In this document: positions 40,848 to 49,454 of the stretch, piece by piece
How positions within the stretch are numbered: position 1 is the first letter of the stretch
Layout: each line of letters begins with the position of its first letter
Assembly: GCA_963748985.1 (NCBI GenBank)
Contig: CAVVKQ010000005.1
Span: 62,001-126,000, forward strand
Reading direction: 5' to 3'
Source: RPQJ01 sp963748985
GTDB taxonomy: Bacteria > Pseudomonadota > Gammaproteobacteria > Steroidobacterales > Steroidobacteraceae
Length of the DNA: 64,000 nucleotides
Translations under genes and position numbers: made by a program
The notes under the pieces: model-generated
The model's input: the letters and a program-made list of their open reading frames with translations, nothing else
Database searches by the model: none
What the model was told of the DNA's origin: nothing

Positions 40848-41480
40848 CTAGGCGAGGCCCTGCAGCAGTGGCACGAAAATCACCGGCCCGAGCACCTCAC
40901 GCTCGTAGCGATCACCGCGACGGGTGATGCGCAGCAGTTGCTGCTCACGGTCGTTGCCGACGGGGATCACGAGCCGGCCGCCATCGGCCAGTTGCTCCAG
41001 CAGCGCCGGCGGCACGGCATACGAGGCGGCGGCGACGATGATGCCATCGAAGGGCGCGTAGGCCGCCCAGCCTTCGAAGCCGTCACCGTGTTTCATGTAC
41101 ACGTTCGCAATGCGCAGGTCGCGCAGGATCTGCCGTGCCTTGACCTGCAGCGCCGCGATGCGTTCGACGCTGTAGAGCGTCGCTACCAGCGGCGCGAGCA
41201 CGGCGGTCTGGTAGCCGCAGCCCGTGCCGACTTCGAGGACTTTGCGCGGCTTGCCCGCTGCGAGCAGCGACTGCGTCATGCGCGCCACGATGTAGGGCTG
41301 CGAGATAGTCTGGCCGTGTCCGATCGGCAACGCGGTGTCTTCGTAGGCGCGACTCGCAAGCGCTTCGTCCACGAACATGTGGCGCGGCACGCTGCGGATG
41401 CGCTCGAGCACCTCGTTGTCGGTGATGCCCTGCTCGCGCAGCCGCGCCACCAGTCGCTCGCGCGTGCGGGCCGACGTCAT
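40848..41480 (-). CDS. pcm: protein-L-isoaspartate O-methyltransferase
   Basis: A 210-residue SAM-dependent repair enzyme that methylates isoaspartyl residues. Motif I VLEVGTGCGYQTAVLA near 79-94 and the N-terminal block RSVPRHMFVDEALASRAYEDTALPIGHGQTISQPYIVARM are diagnostic. The start matches E. coli (M-x-S-x-R). A TTG at 41513 would add SRVSGIG, which resembles Xanthomonas Pcm N-termini, so a longer form of 221 residues is possible. It follows surE by 49 bases. The nlpD-rpoS genes that follow pcm in enterics are absent here. Confidence 0.94.
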   Translation of the reverse strand: MTSARTRERLVARLREQGITDNEVLERIRSVPRHMFVDEALASRAYEDTALPIGHGQTISQPYIVARMTQSLLAAGKPRKVLEVGTGCGYQTAVLAPLVATLYSVERIAALQVKARQILRDLRIANVYMKHGDGFEGWAAYAPFDGIIVAAASYAVPPALLEQLADGGRLVIPVGNDREQQLLRITRRGDRYEREVLGPVIFVPLLQGLA

Positions 41481-41529
41481 GCCGATGCCGCTGACCCTGC
41501 TCTGATCCTTCAAGTGCGCTTCATCCGCG

Positions 41530-42288
41530 TCATTCGTTGCGCCCGCCGAGCCACTCGCCGATGTCGTCGACCGCCGCATGGCGTGTCAGGTCGACCTGCA
41601 ATGGCGTGACGGAGACGTAGCCGCTGGCGACGGCATGGAAGTCCGTGCCTTCGCCTGCATCCGCGCCCTCGCCGGCGGGCCCCACCCAGAACACCGGGCG
41701 ACCGCGCGGGTCCGATGCACGCACGACCGGCGCGGACCGATGCCTGTGTCCGAGGCGCGTGGACCTGAGGCCGCGCAACTGCTCGTACGGCAGGTCCGGG
41801 ACGTTGACGTTGAGGATCATCGACGAATGCAGCGGTGCGCGCTGCAAGCGCAGCAGCATTTCGCTTGCCACGCGTGCGGCCGTCTCGAAATGCCGGCCCT
41901 CACTCACGACCAGCGAAATCGCGATTGCAGGCAGACCGAGGAAACGACCTTCCACGGCCGCGGCCACCGTGCCGGAATAGAGCACGTCGTCGCCGAGGTT
42001 GGCGCCGTCGTTGATGCCAGAGACCACCATGTCGTGATCGATCTCGCCTTCGAACAGGCCCGAAATGGCGAGGTGCACGCAGTCCGTGGGGGTGCCATTG
42101 ACGAAATGGCGCCGGGGACCGTATTCGACGACGCGCAAGGGGACGTCGAGTGTCAATGAGTTGCTGGCGCCGCTGCGATTGCGATCGGGAGCCACCACCG
42201 TCACCTGGGCAAGCGGCTGCAGCGCGTCGACGAGGCGCTGCAATCCCTCGGCACGGTAGCCATCGTCGTTACTGACCAGGATTCTCAT
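41530..42288 (-). CDS. surE: 5'/3'-nucleotidase SurE
   Basis: A 252-residue stationary-phase survival nucleotidase/phosphatase. The metal-binding acidic pair is in NDDGY (7-11); SGASNSLT and SGINDGANLGDDVLYSGTVAAA are the other active-site blocks. The ATG at 42288 gives the family start MRILVSNDDG; the frame is open upstream into the smr promoter region. surE is separated from truD by smr on the other strand, unlike the ispF-truD-surE-pcm operon of enterics, so it needs its own promoter in the 110-base gap. Confidence 0.95.
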   Translation of the reverse strand: MRILVSNDDGYRAEGLQRLVDALQPLAQVTVVAPDRNRSGASNSLTLDVPLRVVEYGPRRHFVNGTPTDCVHLAISGLFEGEIDHDMVVSGINDGANLGDDVLYSGTVAAAVEGRFLGLPAIAISLVVSEGRHFETAARVASEMLLRLQRAPLHSSMILNVNVPDLPYEQLRGLRSTRLGHRHRSAPVVRASDPRGRPVFWVGPAGEGADAGEGTDFHAVASGYVSVTPLQVDLTRHAAVDDIGEWLGGRNE

Positions 42289-42333
42289 GTGGCGTGGGAC
42301 CGTATCGTCATCAGGGCCCCAGCAGTGGCAGGG

Positions 42334-42361
42334 TTGGCCACGAACGCCGCACAACTATACT
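42334..42361 (+). promoter_or_regulatory. sigma-70 promoter for smr
   Basis: TTGGCC (42334-42339), 16-base spacer, TATACT (42356-42361). The -10 has one mismatch and the -35 half-matches. The start would be near 42368, a leader of about 30 bases before the ATG at 42399. Confidence 0.55.
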
Positions 42362-42398
42362 GGAATCCCAGCCCGCCTCGGAAGCGAACCCCCACGGC

Positions 42399-42947
42399 AT
42401 GACGACTCGAACCCCACCGCCGGGTGACGACGACCCGAACGCCTTCCGGCGTGCAATGGCCGGCGTGCGCCCCTTGCCCAGGCGCCCCGCCACACCTGCG
42501 GGTCCGCGCCCGCGATCGATTGCCGGATCGACACGCGCCGGGAACCGGGACCTGCTGCACGAAAGCCATGCGATTGCGGCCGATCCGGCGGTGCTCAGTG
42601 CCGACGACGAGCCAACGTTTCGCCGCACGTACGTACGCGATGAAGTGCTGCGCAAACTGAAGCGGGGACAGTTTCCAGTCGAGGCCGAAATCGACCTGCA
42701 CGGTTTGCGGCAGCATGCGGCGCAGGAGGCCCTGCGGCAATTCCTGAACGATAGCCTGCGTCGTGGCCTGCACTGCGTGCGCGTCATTCACGGCAAGGGC
42801 CTGCGTTCGGGTCCCGGTGGTCCGGTGCTGAAGCTGATCGTCCACCACTGGCTGCGCAAGGTCGAGAACGTCGCGGCGTTTGCAGCCGCACGACCCGCCG
42901 ACGGCGGCTCTGGTGCGGTCTACGTCCTGTTGACGGTCCGGAAATAA
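42399..42947 (+). CDS. Smr domain endonuclease-like protein
   Basis: A 182-residue protein with a disordered, Pro/Arg-rich N-terminal 60 residues and a C-terminal Smr domain. IDLHG at about 97-101 and RVIHGKG near 129-135 are the two conserved motifs. Smr domains act on nucleic acids in MutS2 and related proteins. The start at 42399 is taken as the first ATG with the conserved reading; a longer open frame from 42294 lies before the promoter. The gene is inverted between surE and truD, converging on truD with 8 bases between stops. Confidence 0.85.
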   Translation: MTTRTPPPGDDDPNAFRRAMAGVRPLPRRPATPAGPRPRSIAGSTRAGNRDLLHESHAIAADPAVLSADDEPTFRRTYVRDEVLRKLKRGQFPVEAEIDLHGLRQHAAQEALRQFLNDSLRRGLHCVRVIHGKGLRSGPGGPVLKLIVHHWLRKVENVAAFAAARPADGGSGAVYVLLTVRK

Positions 42948-42955
42948 GGCACGAC

Positions 42956-44029
42956 TCACTCCTCACCGCCTTCGCCCGCATCCCAGGCGTCGGCCAGCAC
43001 TTCATGCAGCACGGCGGTGGCAAAAGTGCCCCTTGGCAGCACGAACCGCAGGACCAGTGAGTCGTCGTCGCCAAAGACCCAGTCGAACTCGCGGACGGGC
43101 AACCGCAGGCTGCGCCGCTCGTGATCGATGCGTTCGGATGCAAGCAACGCGACCAGGTCGGCGAGCGGTGCGACCACGCTGTCCTCGAGTTCGCGTACCA
43201 GGCCCGTGGCGGGGGACGCCCCACGGCCCGGCAAGGGGCCGCTCGGATGCACGTCCATCGCGACGCGACGCGCTTCGAGTGCGGCATCAGCCGGCTCCGC
43301 GATGAAGAAACTGCGGCGGCCGTCGAGCATGACGGCCTCGCCCGGCAACAGCCGGTTCCAGTCACCACGCGCGACCCGTGCAGCGAGGACCTCGTTGAAC
43401 AGGTGACTGCGAGCTGCCGACAGGGTGAAGCCGCGCTGCGAGCGGTCGCGTGGTCCGGCAGCACCTCCTGCCCACGCCATCGCCCGCCGCAGATTGCTGC
43501 CTTCGCGCCCGAACCGCTGCGGCCCGAAGTAATTCGGCACGCCGTGTTCACGGATCGCCGCAAAGGATGCTTCGATCGCACCCCGTTCACCGCGCAAGTT
43601 GCGAATCCGCAGTTCGAATCGATTCGCGCGATGCGAACCCGGGCGAAGCTTGCGGCCATGCCGGTACGCCGCGCGCACGGCATAGCCCTCGCCCTGCCAT
43701 TCCAGGCACTGGGCCACGTCGAACATTGCCGGTAACGGCAGCGTGTACGCCTGGGTGGTCAGCGCGTGGCGATCCTTGTGACCGCTGAACCCGACGTCGC
43801 GGACAGCCACGCCGCCGTGTCGCGCGAGTTGCACCGCGACCCAGCCGGTGTTGGCGCCGCGCTTCTCGACGACGAGCAGGCCGTGGTTGCCGGCCCCCTC
43901 CGGCTCGAACCCGAGAATTTCGTCGACGACGAAATCTTCTGGCTCCTGGCGGATCGTACCCGTGGCGGGAGGCCGGCCGTGCGCGCACGGTGCAACGCCG
44001 AGGCCGGGAACGGCGCCCGGATCGCTCAA
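42956..44029 (-). CDS. truD: tRNA pseudouridine(13) synthase
   Basis: A 357-residue TruD-family enzyme. The catalytic block FSGHKDRHALTTQAY (about 81-95) holds the nucleophilic Asp, and NYFGPQRFGREGSNL near 166 and the TRUD insertion domain follow. The start is TTG at 44029, overlapping the ispF stop as TTGA. ispF-truD pairing is standard. Confidence 0.94.
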   Translation of the reverse strand: MSDPGAVPGLGVAPCAHGRPPATGTIRQEPEDFVVDEILGFEPEGAGNHGLLVVEKRGANTGWVAVQLARHGGVAVRDVGFSGHKDRHALTTQAYTLPLPAMFDVAQCLEWQGEGYAVRAAYRHGRKLRPGSHRANRFELRIRNLRGERGAIEASFAAIREHGVPNYFGPQRFGREGSNLRRAMAWAGGAAGPRDRSQRGFTLSAARSHLFNEVLAARVARGDWNRLLPGEAVMLDGRRSFFIAEPADAALEARRVAMDVHPSGPLPGRGASPATGLVRELEDSVVAPLADLVALLASERIDHERRSLRLPVREFDWVFGDDDSLVLRFVLPRGTFATAVLHEVLADAWDAGEGGEE

Positions 44030-44532
44030 TGCCCGTCGTGTCCGTTCTGGCGCGCGTTGTCGTCGTGCGCGAGCAGCACGATGGCCTGGCAGGCAAGGCC
44101 TTCGCCACGCCCGATCGCGCCGAGTCCTTCCGTGGTCGTGGCCTTGACGTTGATGCAGTCGATCCGTACCCCGAGGTCGTCCGCGATATTCTGCCGCATG
44201 AGCAGACGGTCAGGCCCGACGCGTGGGACCTGCGCGAGGATCGTGAGGTCGGCGTTGACGACCCGCCAGCCTTGGTCCTGCACGAGTGCCGAGCAATGCC
44301 GCAGGAAGCGCCGGCTGTCGGCTCCTTTCCAGCGCGGATCGCTGTCGGGAAAATGCTCGCCGATGTCGCCAAGCGCCATGGCGCCAAGCAGCGCATCGCA
44401 TAATGCATGCAGGGCCACGTCGCCGTCAGAATGCGCGATCACGCCGCGGGTGTGCGCAATGCGTACACCGCCAAGCGTCACGTGATCCCCATCCCCATAG
44501 GCATGCACGTCGTATCCGATTCCCACCCTCAT
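44026..44532 (-). CDS. ispF: 2-C-methyl-D-erythritol 2,4-cyclodiphosphate synthase
   Basis: A 168-residue enzyme of the MEP isoprenoid pathway, acting after IspD and IspE. The zinc ligands are in GYDVHAYG (Asp8, His10), and AHSDGDVALHALCDALLGA, DIGEHFPDSDPRWKGADS and KATTTEGLGAIGRGEG are the family blocks. I choose ATG 44532 since GAGG is 8 bases upstream and the family starts MR-x-G-x-GYDVH; an ATG eight codons earlier (44556) overlaps the ispD stop and is an alternative. Confidence 0.95.
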   Translation of the reverse strand: MRVGIGYDVHAYGDGDHVTLGGVRIAHTRGVIAHSDGDVALHALCDALLGAMALGDIGEHFPDSDPRWKGADSRRFLRHCSALVQDQGWRVVNADLTILAQVPRVGPDRLLMRQNIADDLGVRIDCINVKATTTEGLGAIGRGEGLACQAIVLLAHDDNARQNGHDGH

Positions 44533-44552
44533 GCGACCATCCTCGTCTCCGA

Positions 44553-45257
44553 TCATGGTTCTTCTGACCGCAGGATCGCCTCCGCGAGCGTGGCGTCCTC
44601 CGGGTTTGTTACCTTGACGTTGTCGGCGCGGCCGCGGATAAGCCGGGGCTGCAATCCGATGCTTTCGATCGCCGACGCCTCGTCCGTGACCGGCCGGTCG
44701 CGTTCCAGGCAGAGCCGGAGCGCGCGCAGCAACAGCCCATAGCGGAACATCTGCGGCGTGAGTGCGCGCCAGAGTCCGTCTCGTGCCACGGTTTCACCCA
44801 CGCGCTGCTCGCCGACTTCCCGCTTCAGCGTGTCGCTGACCGGAACGGCGAGCAAGCCGCCGACGGCATCCGCATCGAGAGTAGCGATAAGCAGTTCGAG
44901 ATCACGGCGGCGCAAGCAGGGACGCGCGGCATCGTGGACCAGCACCCAGTCCGTGTCGCGGGCGTCGCCGTCCAGCGCGTCGAGCCCGTTCACGACCGAG
45001 TGCTCGCGCCGCGACCCACCCGTGCAGCGGCGGACGCGCGGATTCGAGAACTCGGGCAAGTCCCGCCAGTGGGTATCGCCCTGCGAGAGCGAGACGACGA
45101 TGCCGTCGATGCGGGGTTCGGCGAGCAACGCAGCCAGCGTCCAGGACAGCATTGGCCGTCCGAGCAGCGGGGTGTATTGCTTGCGCAGCGCAGCGCCGAA
45201 ACGGGAACCCTGCCCCGCCGCGGGCACGATCGCCCACCGCCGGACCGCGAGGGTCAC
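44553..45257 (-). CDS. ispD: 2-C-methyl-D-erythritol 4-phosphate cytidylyltransferase
   Basis: A 234-residue MEP-pathway enzyme joining CTP and MEP. The nucleotide-binding loop is VPAAGQGSRFG(A) at about 11-22, with LVHDAARPC and ITDEASAIE later. GTG at 45257 overlaps the ftsB stop as GTGA. ftsB-ispD-ispF is the common gammaproteobacterial order. Confidence 0.95.
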   Translation of the reverse strand: MTLAVRRWAIVPAAGQGSRFGAALRKQYTPLLGRPMLSWTLAALLAEPRIDGIVVSLSQGDTHWRDLPEFSNPRVRRCTGGSRREHSVVNGLDALDGDARDTDWVLVHDAARPCLRRRDLELLIATLDADAVGGLLAVPVSDTLKREVGEQRVGETVARDGLWRALTPQMFRYGLLLRALRLCLERDRPVTDEASAIESIGLQPRLIRGRADNVKVTNPEDATLAEAILRSEEP

Positions 45258-45610
45258 GGCAAGTCGGCCTGGGCCGTCCTTTGCCCCGTCGCCGCAGCGG
45301 CAGGTGCCGGCGTGGTCGCCGAGCCTGGTTGTGCGGGCGGCACGACCTGGAAGAAAGTCTCGTTCGTCTTGACCATGCCGAGGTCGGTACGCGCGCGTTC
45401 CTCGATGGCCTTGCGGCCTTCCTTGAGGTCGCGGACTTCAGCCGCGAGCGTGCGATTGCGGGTTTCGAGCCGGGTATTTTCGGCGGACTGGACGTCGATG
45501 GCCTTCTCGAGGCGCCAGACCTCGCGCATGCCGTCGGGCGATGCCCAGATTCGGTACTGGAGCAGCATCAACACGACGGCCAGGAGGCCGGCCATGATCC
45601 GGGTGGTCAT
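45254..45610 (-). CDS. ftsB: cell division protein FtsB
   Basis: A 118-residue bitopic divisome protein: a short cytoplasmic start, one helix at about 3-20 (TRIMAGLLAVVLMLLQYRIW), and a periplasmic leucine-zipper-like coiled coil from about 28 to 72 (EVWRLEKAIDVQSAENTRL...), followed by the RTDLGMVKTNETFFQVV block. The Pro/Ala/Thr-rich tail from 93 is an extra. It would bind FtsL and FtsQ. Its stop overlaps ispD. Confidence 0.9.
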   Translation of the reverse strand: MTTRIMAGLLAVVLMLLQYRIWASPDGMREVWRLEKAIDVQSAENTRLETRNRTLAAEVRDLKEGRKAIEERARTDLGMVKTNETFFQVVPPAQPGSATTPAPAAAATGQRTAQADLP

Positions 45611-45641
45611 GGGCGTGAAAGATTAGCAGAAACGGCGCACA

Positions 45642-46943
45642 TCAAACACAACTGACGGCGGCGGTCACCGGGAACGCCTCCCGGCCGGCGTAGGACGCAT
45701 CGCTGCCGAGTTCGGCCTCGATGCGCAACAACTGGTTGTACTTCGCGATGCGGTCGGACCGGCAGAGCGAGCCGGTCTTGATCTGCGTCGCCCGCGTCGC
45801 GACCGCGATGTCGGCGATCGTGCTGTCCTCGGTCTCACCCGAACGGTGCGAGACGACCGCGCTGTAACCGGCATCGGCCGCCATGTCGATCGCCTCGAGC
45901 GTCTCCGTCAGCGTGCCGATCTGGTTGGGCTTGATCAGGATCGAGTTGGCCACGCCCCGGGCGATGCCCTCGCGCAGGATCCTGGTGTTGGTCACGAATA
46001 TATCGTCGCCGACCAGCTGGATGCGCTTGCCGAGCCGCTGCGTCAGCAGCGACCAGCCGTCCCAGTCACCTTCAGCCATGCCGTCCTCGACCGTGATGAT
46101 CGGGAACCGGTTGACCAGGCCTTCGAGGTAATCGACAAACTGTGCCGGACTGAAGGTGCGGCCTTCCGACTCGAGCGAGTACGCGCCGCCCTTGAAGAAT
46201 TCCGAGCTCGCAACGTCGAGCCCCAGGTACACGTCCCGGCCCGCCTTGTAGCCAGCGCGTTCGACCGCCTCGAGGATCGTTTCGAGCGCCGCTTCGTTCG
46301 ATGGCAGGTTCGGCGCGAAGCCGCCTTCGTCGCCGACGGCCGTCGCGAGCTTGCGCTCGTGCAGCACCTTCTTGAGCGTGTGGAAGATTTCGGCGCCGTA
46401 ACGCAACGCCTCGCTGAAGTTCGGAGCGCCCACCGGCAGCACCATGAACTCCTGGATGTCGACGCTGTTGTCTGCGTGCGCGCCGCCGTTGATGATGTTC
46501 ATCATCGGCACCGGCATCACCTTGCGACCCGGGCCGCCGAGATGGCGGAACAGGCTCTGCTTCGAGGCTCGCGCCGCCGCATGCGCCGACGCGAGCGAAA
46601 TGGCGAGCAGTGCATTCGCGCCCAGGCGCGACTTGGTCTCGGTGGCATCGAGCGCGATCATCTGCTCGTCGATGCCGCGCTGGTCCATGACGTCGTGGCC
46701 GAGCAGCGCATTGCGCAGTTCGCCGTTCGCATTGATCACGGCCTGCAGCACGCCCTTGCCCAGGTAGCGCTTCTTGTCGCCATCGCGCAGTTCGACCGCT
46801 TCACGCGTGCCCGTGGAGGCGCCCGACGGCACGGCGGCGCGACCCATCACGCCGCCTTCGACGAAGACATCCGCTTCGACCGTGGGATTGCCGCGCGAAT
46901 CCATGATTTCCCGGGCCTTGATGTCGATGATCCTGGTCGTCAT
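45642..46943 (-). CDS. eno: enolase
   Basis: A 433-residue glycolytic enzyme converting 2-phosphoglycerate to phosphoenolpyruvate; it is also a component of the RNA degradosome in many bacteria. VSHRSGETEDSTIADIAVAT near 373, the SGASTGTREAVELRDGD block and the VEDGMAEGDWDG metal-site segment are all normal. Its ATG overlaps the kdsA stop (ATGA), so PEP synthesis is coupled to kdsA, which uses PEP. 31 bases separate it from ftsB. Confidence 0.97.
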   Translation of the reverse strand: MTTRIIDIKAREIMDSRGNPTVEADVFVEGGVMGRAAVPSGASTGTREAVELRDGDKKRYLGKGVLQAVINANGELRNALLGHDVMDQRGIDEQMIALDATETKSRLGANALLAISLASAHAAARASKQSLFRHLGGPGRKVMPVPMMNIINGGAHADNSVDIQEFMVLPVGAPNFSEALRYGAEIFHTLKKVLHERKLATAVGDEGGFAPNLPSNEAALETILEAVERAGYKAGRDVYLGLDVASSEFFKGGAYSLESEGRTFSPAQFVDYLEGLVNRFPIITVEDGMAEGDWDGWSLLTQRLGKRIQLVGDDIFVTNTRILREGIARGVANSILIKPNQIGTLTETLEAIDMAADAGYSAVVSHRSGETEDSTIADIAVATRATQIKTGSLCRSDRIAKYNQLLRIEAELGSDASYAGREAFPVTAAVSCV

Positions 46944-47770
46944 AGGGTCGATTCCTCGAAAGGGCGCCGCTTTACGGCTGCGTCAATCTGCTGCATCACC
47001 TCGAGCAGCGAGCGCATGCGGTCGAGCGGCCACGCATTGGGGCCGTCCGAAAGTGCCTTCGCCGGGTCGGGGTGGGTTTCCATGAACACGCCGGCGACGC
47101 CGGCGGCGACAGCCGCCCTCGCCAGCACCGGCACGAACTCGCGTTGTCCGCCCGAAGCACTGCCCTGCCCGCCGGGCAACTGCACTGAATGCGTGGCGTC
47201 GAACACGACCGGGGCGTACTCGCGCATCACGGCCAGCGAGCGCATGTCGGACACGAGGTTGTTGTAGCCGAACGAGAAGCCACGCTCGCACGCCATCACC
47301 TGTTCGTTGCCGGTGGACCGTGCCTTGTCGATGACGTTCTTCATCTCCCACGGCGACAGGAACTGGCCCTTCTTGACGTTGACGGGTTTGCCCTGGCTCG
47401 AGGCGCTCAGAATGAAATTGGTCTGACGGCACAGGAATGCCGGAGTCTGCAGCACGTCGACAACCGACGCGACCTCGGCCATCGGGGTGTCTTCGTGCAC
47501 GTCGGTGAGGACCGGCAGCCCGAACTGGCGCTTCACTTCCGACAGGATGCGCAGGCCTTCTTCGATGCCCGGACCGCGGAAGCTCGCCCCGGACGAACGG
47601 TTCGCCTTGTCGTAGCTCGCCTTGAAAATGTACGGGATGCCGAGCGCACCGGTGATTTCCTGCATGCGGCCCGCGATGTCCAGCACGAGGCCTTCGCTCT
47701 CGACGACGCAGGGGCCCGCGATCAGGAAGAACGGACGGTCGTGCCCGACCTCGAAGCCACAGAGCTTCAT
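46940..47770 (-). CDS. kdsA: 3-deoxy-8-phosphooctulonate synthase
   Basis: A 276-residue enzyme condensing arabinose 5-phosphate with PEP to Kdo-8-phosphate. FFLIAGPCVVESE, FKASYDKANRSS, RGPGIEEGLRIL and DVHEDTPMAEV are family blocks, and DATHSVQLPGG closes the active site. It overlaps both pyrG and eno by 4 bases. It feeds KdsB at the left edge. Confidence 0.96.
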   Translation of the reverse strand: MKLCGFEVGHDRPFFLIAGPCVVESEGLVLDIAGRMQEITGALGIPYIFKASYDKANRSSGASFRGPGIEEGLRILSEVKRQFGLPVLTDVHEDTPMAEVASVVDVLQTPAFLCRQTNFILSASSQGKPVNVKKGQFLSPWEMKNVIDKARSTGNEQVMACERGFSFGYNNLVSDMRSLAVMREYAPVVFDATHSVQLPGGQGSASGGQREFVPVLARAAVAAGVAGVFMETHPDPAKALSDGPNAWPLDRMRSLLEVMQQIDAAVKRRPFEESTL

Positions 47771-49416
47771 GCGCCAGCCGCCACCGGCAGCTTGCCGGCC
47801 TTGTGGTCGCGAGCTGCACGGATGAAGCCGGTGAACAGCGGGTGCCCGTCACGCGGCGTCGAACGGAATTCAGGGTGGTACTGGCTCGCCACGAAGAACG
47901 GATGCTGCGGCAGCTCGATGATTTCGACCAGGCCGTCGCGCGAAAAACCAGAGAAGCGCAGGCCCGCATTCATCAGGCGCTGCAGGTACGTGTTGTTGAA
48001 CTCGAAGCGATGACGATGACGCTCGCGGATCACGTCGGCACCGTAAACGGAGTGCGCGAGCGAGCCATGCGAGATCCGGATCTCCTGCGCGCCGAGGCGC
48101 ATCGTGCCGCCGATCTGCGAGGTTTCGTCGCGCGCCTCGACCGTGCCCTTCTGGTCCTGCCACTCGGTGATAAGCGCGATGACCGGGTGCGGCGAGGCAC
48201 GATTGAACTCGGTGCTGTGCGCACCCTCGAGGCCCGCGACGTTGCGCGAGTACTCGATGATCGCGAGCTGCATGCCGAGGCAGATGCCGAGGTAGGGAAT
48301 CCTGTGTTCACGCGCGTAGCGCACGGCTTCGATCTTGCCTTCGATGCCGCGCTCGCCGAAGCCGCCCGGCACCAGGATTGCATCCATCCCGGCCAGCGCC
48401 TTCGCACCGTGCTTCTCGATGTCGGTTGCCTCGATGAATTCGATGTTGACGCGCGTGCGCGTGCGCAGGCCCGCGTGGATCAGCGCTTCGTTGAGCGAGA
48501 TGTACGCGTCCTTGAGGTTGACGTACTTGCCGACCATCGCGAGATCGATCGTGAGGTCCGGGCTCGCCTTGGCAGCCACGACATGGTTCCATTCCGCGAG
48601 GTCGGCCGCGGGCAGGTTGTGCAAGCCGAACTTCTCGCAGACGATTTCATCGAGCTTCTGCTCGTGCAGGAGCGAAGGGATCTTGTAGATGTCGTCGGCG
48701 TCCACCGCGGAGAACACGGCGCGCTCCTCGACGTTGGTGAACAACGCGATCTTGCGGCGATGTTCTGGCGGCAGCGGGTCCTGGCAGCGGCAGAGCAGCA
48801 GGTCCGGCTGGATGCCGATCGAACGCAGCTCCTTCACCGAATGCTGCGTCGGCTTGGTCTTGATCTCGCCCGAGGTGGCAATGTAGGGGATCAGCGTCAG
48901 GTGCATGTACAGCACGTTGTTGCGGCCGAGTTCGACGCCGAGCTGACGGATCGCCTCGAGGAACGGCAGTGACTCGATGTCGCCCACCGTGCCGCCGATT
49001 TCGACCATGCAGACGTCGGCGTCGCCCGCGCCCATGCGGATGCAGTGCTTGATCTCGTCGGTGATGTGCGGGATGACCTGCACCGTCGCGCCGAGGTAAT
49101 CGCCGCGGCGTTCCTTCGCGATGACGCGCTCGTAGATGCGCCCGGTCGTGAAGTTGCTGTTGCGGCCCGTGGTCGTACGCACGAAGCGCTCGTAGTGGCC
49201 GAGGTCAAGGTCCGTCTCGGTGCCGTCGTCGGTGACGAAGACTTCGCCGTGCTGGAACGGGCTCATCGTGCCCGGGTCGACGTTGATGTACGGGTCGAGC
49301 TTGACCATGGCGACCCGGAGGCCGCGGGCTTCGAGGATGGCACCGAGCGAGGCGGCGGCAATGCCCTTGCCCAGCGACGAAACGACACCGCCGGTCACAC
49401 AGATGAATTTGGTCAT
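47767..49416 (-). CDS. pyrG: CTP synthase
   Basis: A 549-residue enzyme aminating UTP to CTP with glutamine. The N-terminal synthase domain starts MTKFICVTGGVVSSLGKGIAAASL; the glutamine amidotransferase domain has the catalytic Cys in GICLGMQLA near 382. ATG at 49416 is the family start; a longer open frame upstream runs into tilS and is a shadow. CTP is used for CMP-Kdo and lipids, in line with its neighbours. Confidence 0.97.
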   Translation of the reverse strand: MTKFICVTGGVVSSLGKGIAAASLGAILEARGLRVAMVKLDPYINVDPGTMSPFQHGEVFVTDDGTETDLDLGHYERFVRTTTGRNSNFTTGRIYERVIAKERRGDYLGATVQVIPHITDEIKHCIRMGAGDADVCMVEIGGTVGDIESLPFLEAIRQLGVELGRNNVLYMHLTLIPYIATSGEIKTKPTQHSVKELRSIGIQPDLLLCRCQDPLPPEHRRKIALFTNVEERAVFSAVDADDIYKIPSLLHEQKLDEIVCEKFGLHNLPAADLAEWNHVVAAKASPDLTIDLAMVGKYVNLKDAYISLNEALIHAGLRTRTRVNIEFIEATDIEKHGAKALAGMDAILVPGGFGERGIEGKIEAVRYAREHRIPYLGICLGMQLAIIEYSRNVAGLEGAHSTEFNRASPHPVIALITEWQDQKGTVEARDETSQIGGTMRLGAQEIRISHGSLAHSVYGADVIRERHRHRFEFNNTYLQRLMNAGLRFSGFSRDGLVEIIELPQHPFFVASQYHPEFRSTPRDGHPLFTGFIRAARDHKAGKLPVAAGA

Positions 49417-49454
49417 TGGAGTCCCCGTCGCATGAAGCACGACGGGAGCGCAGT

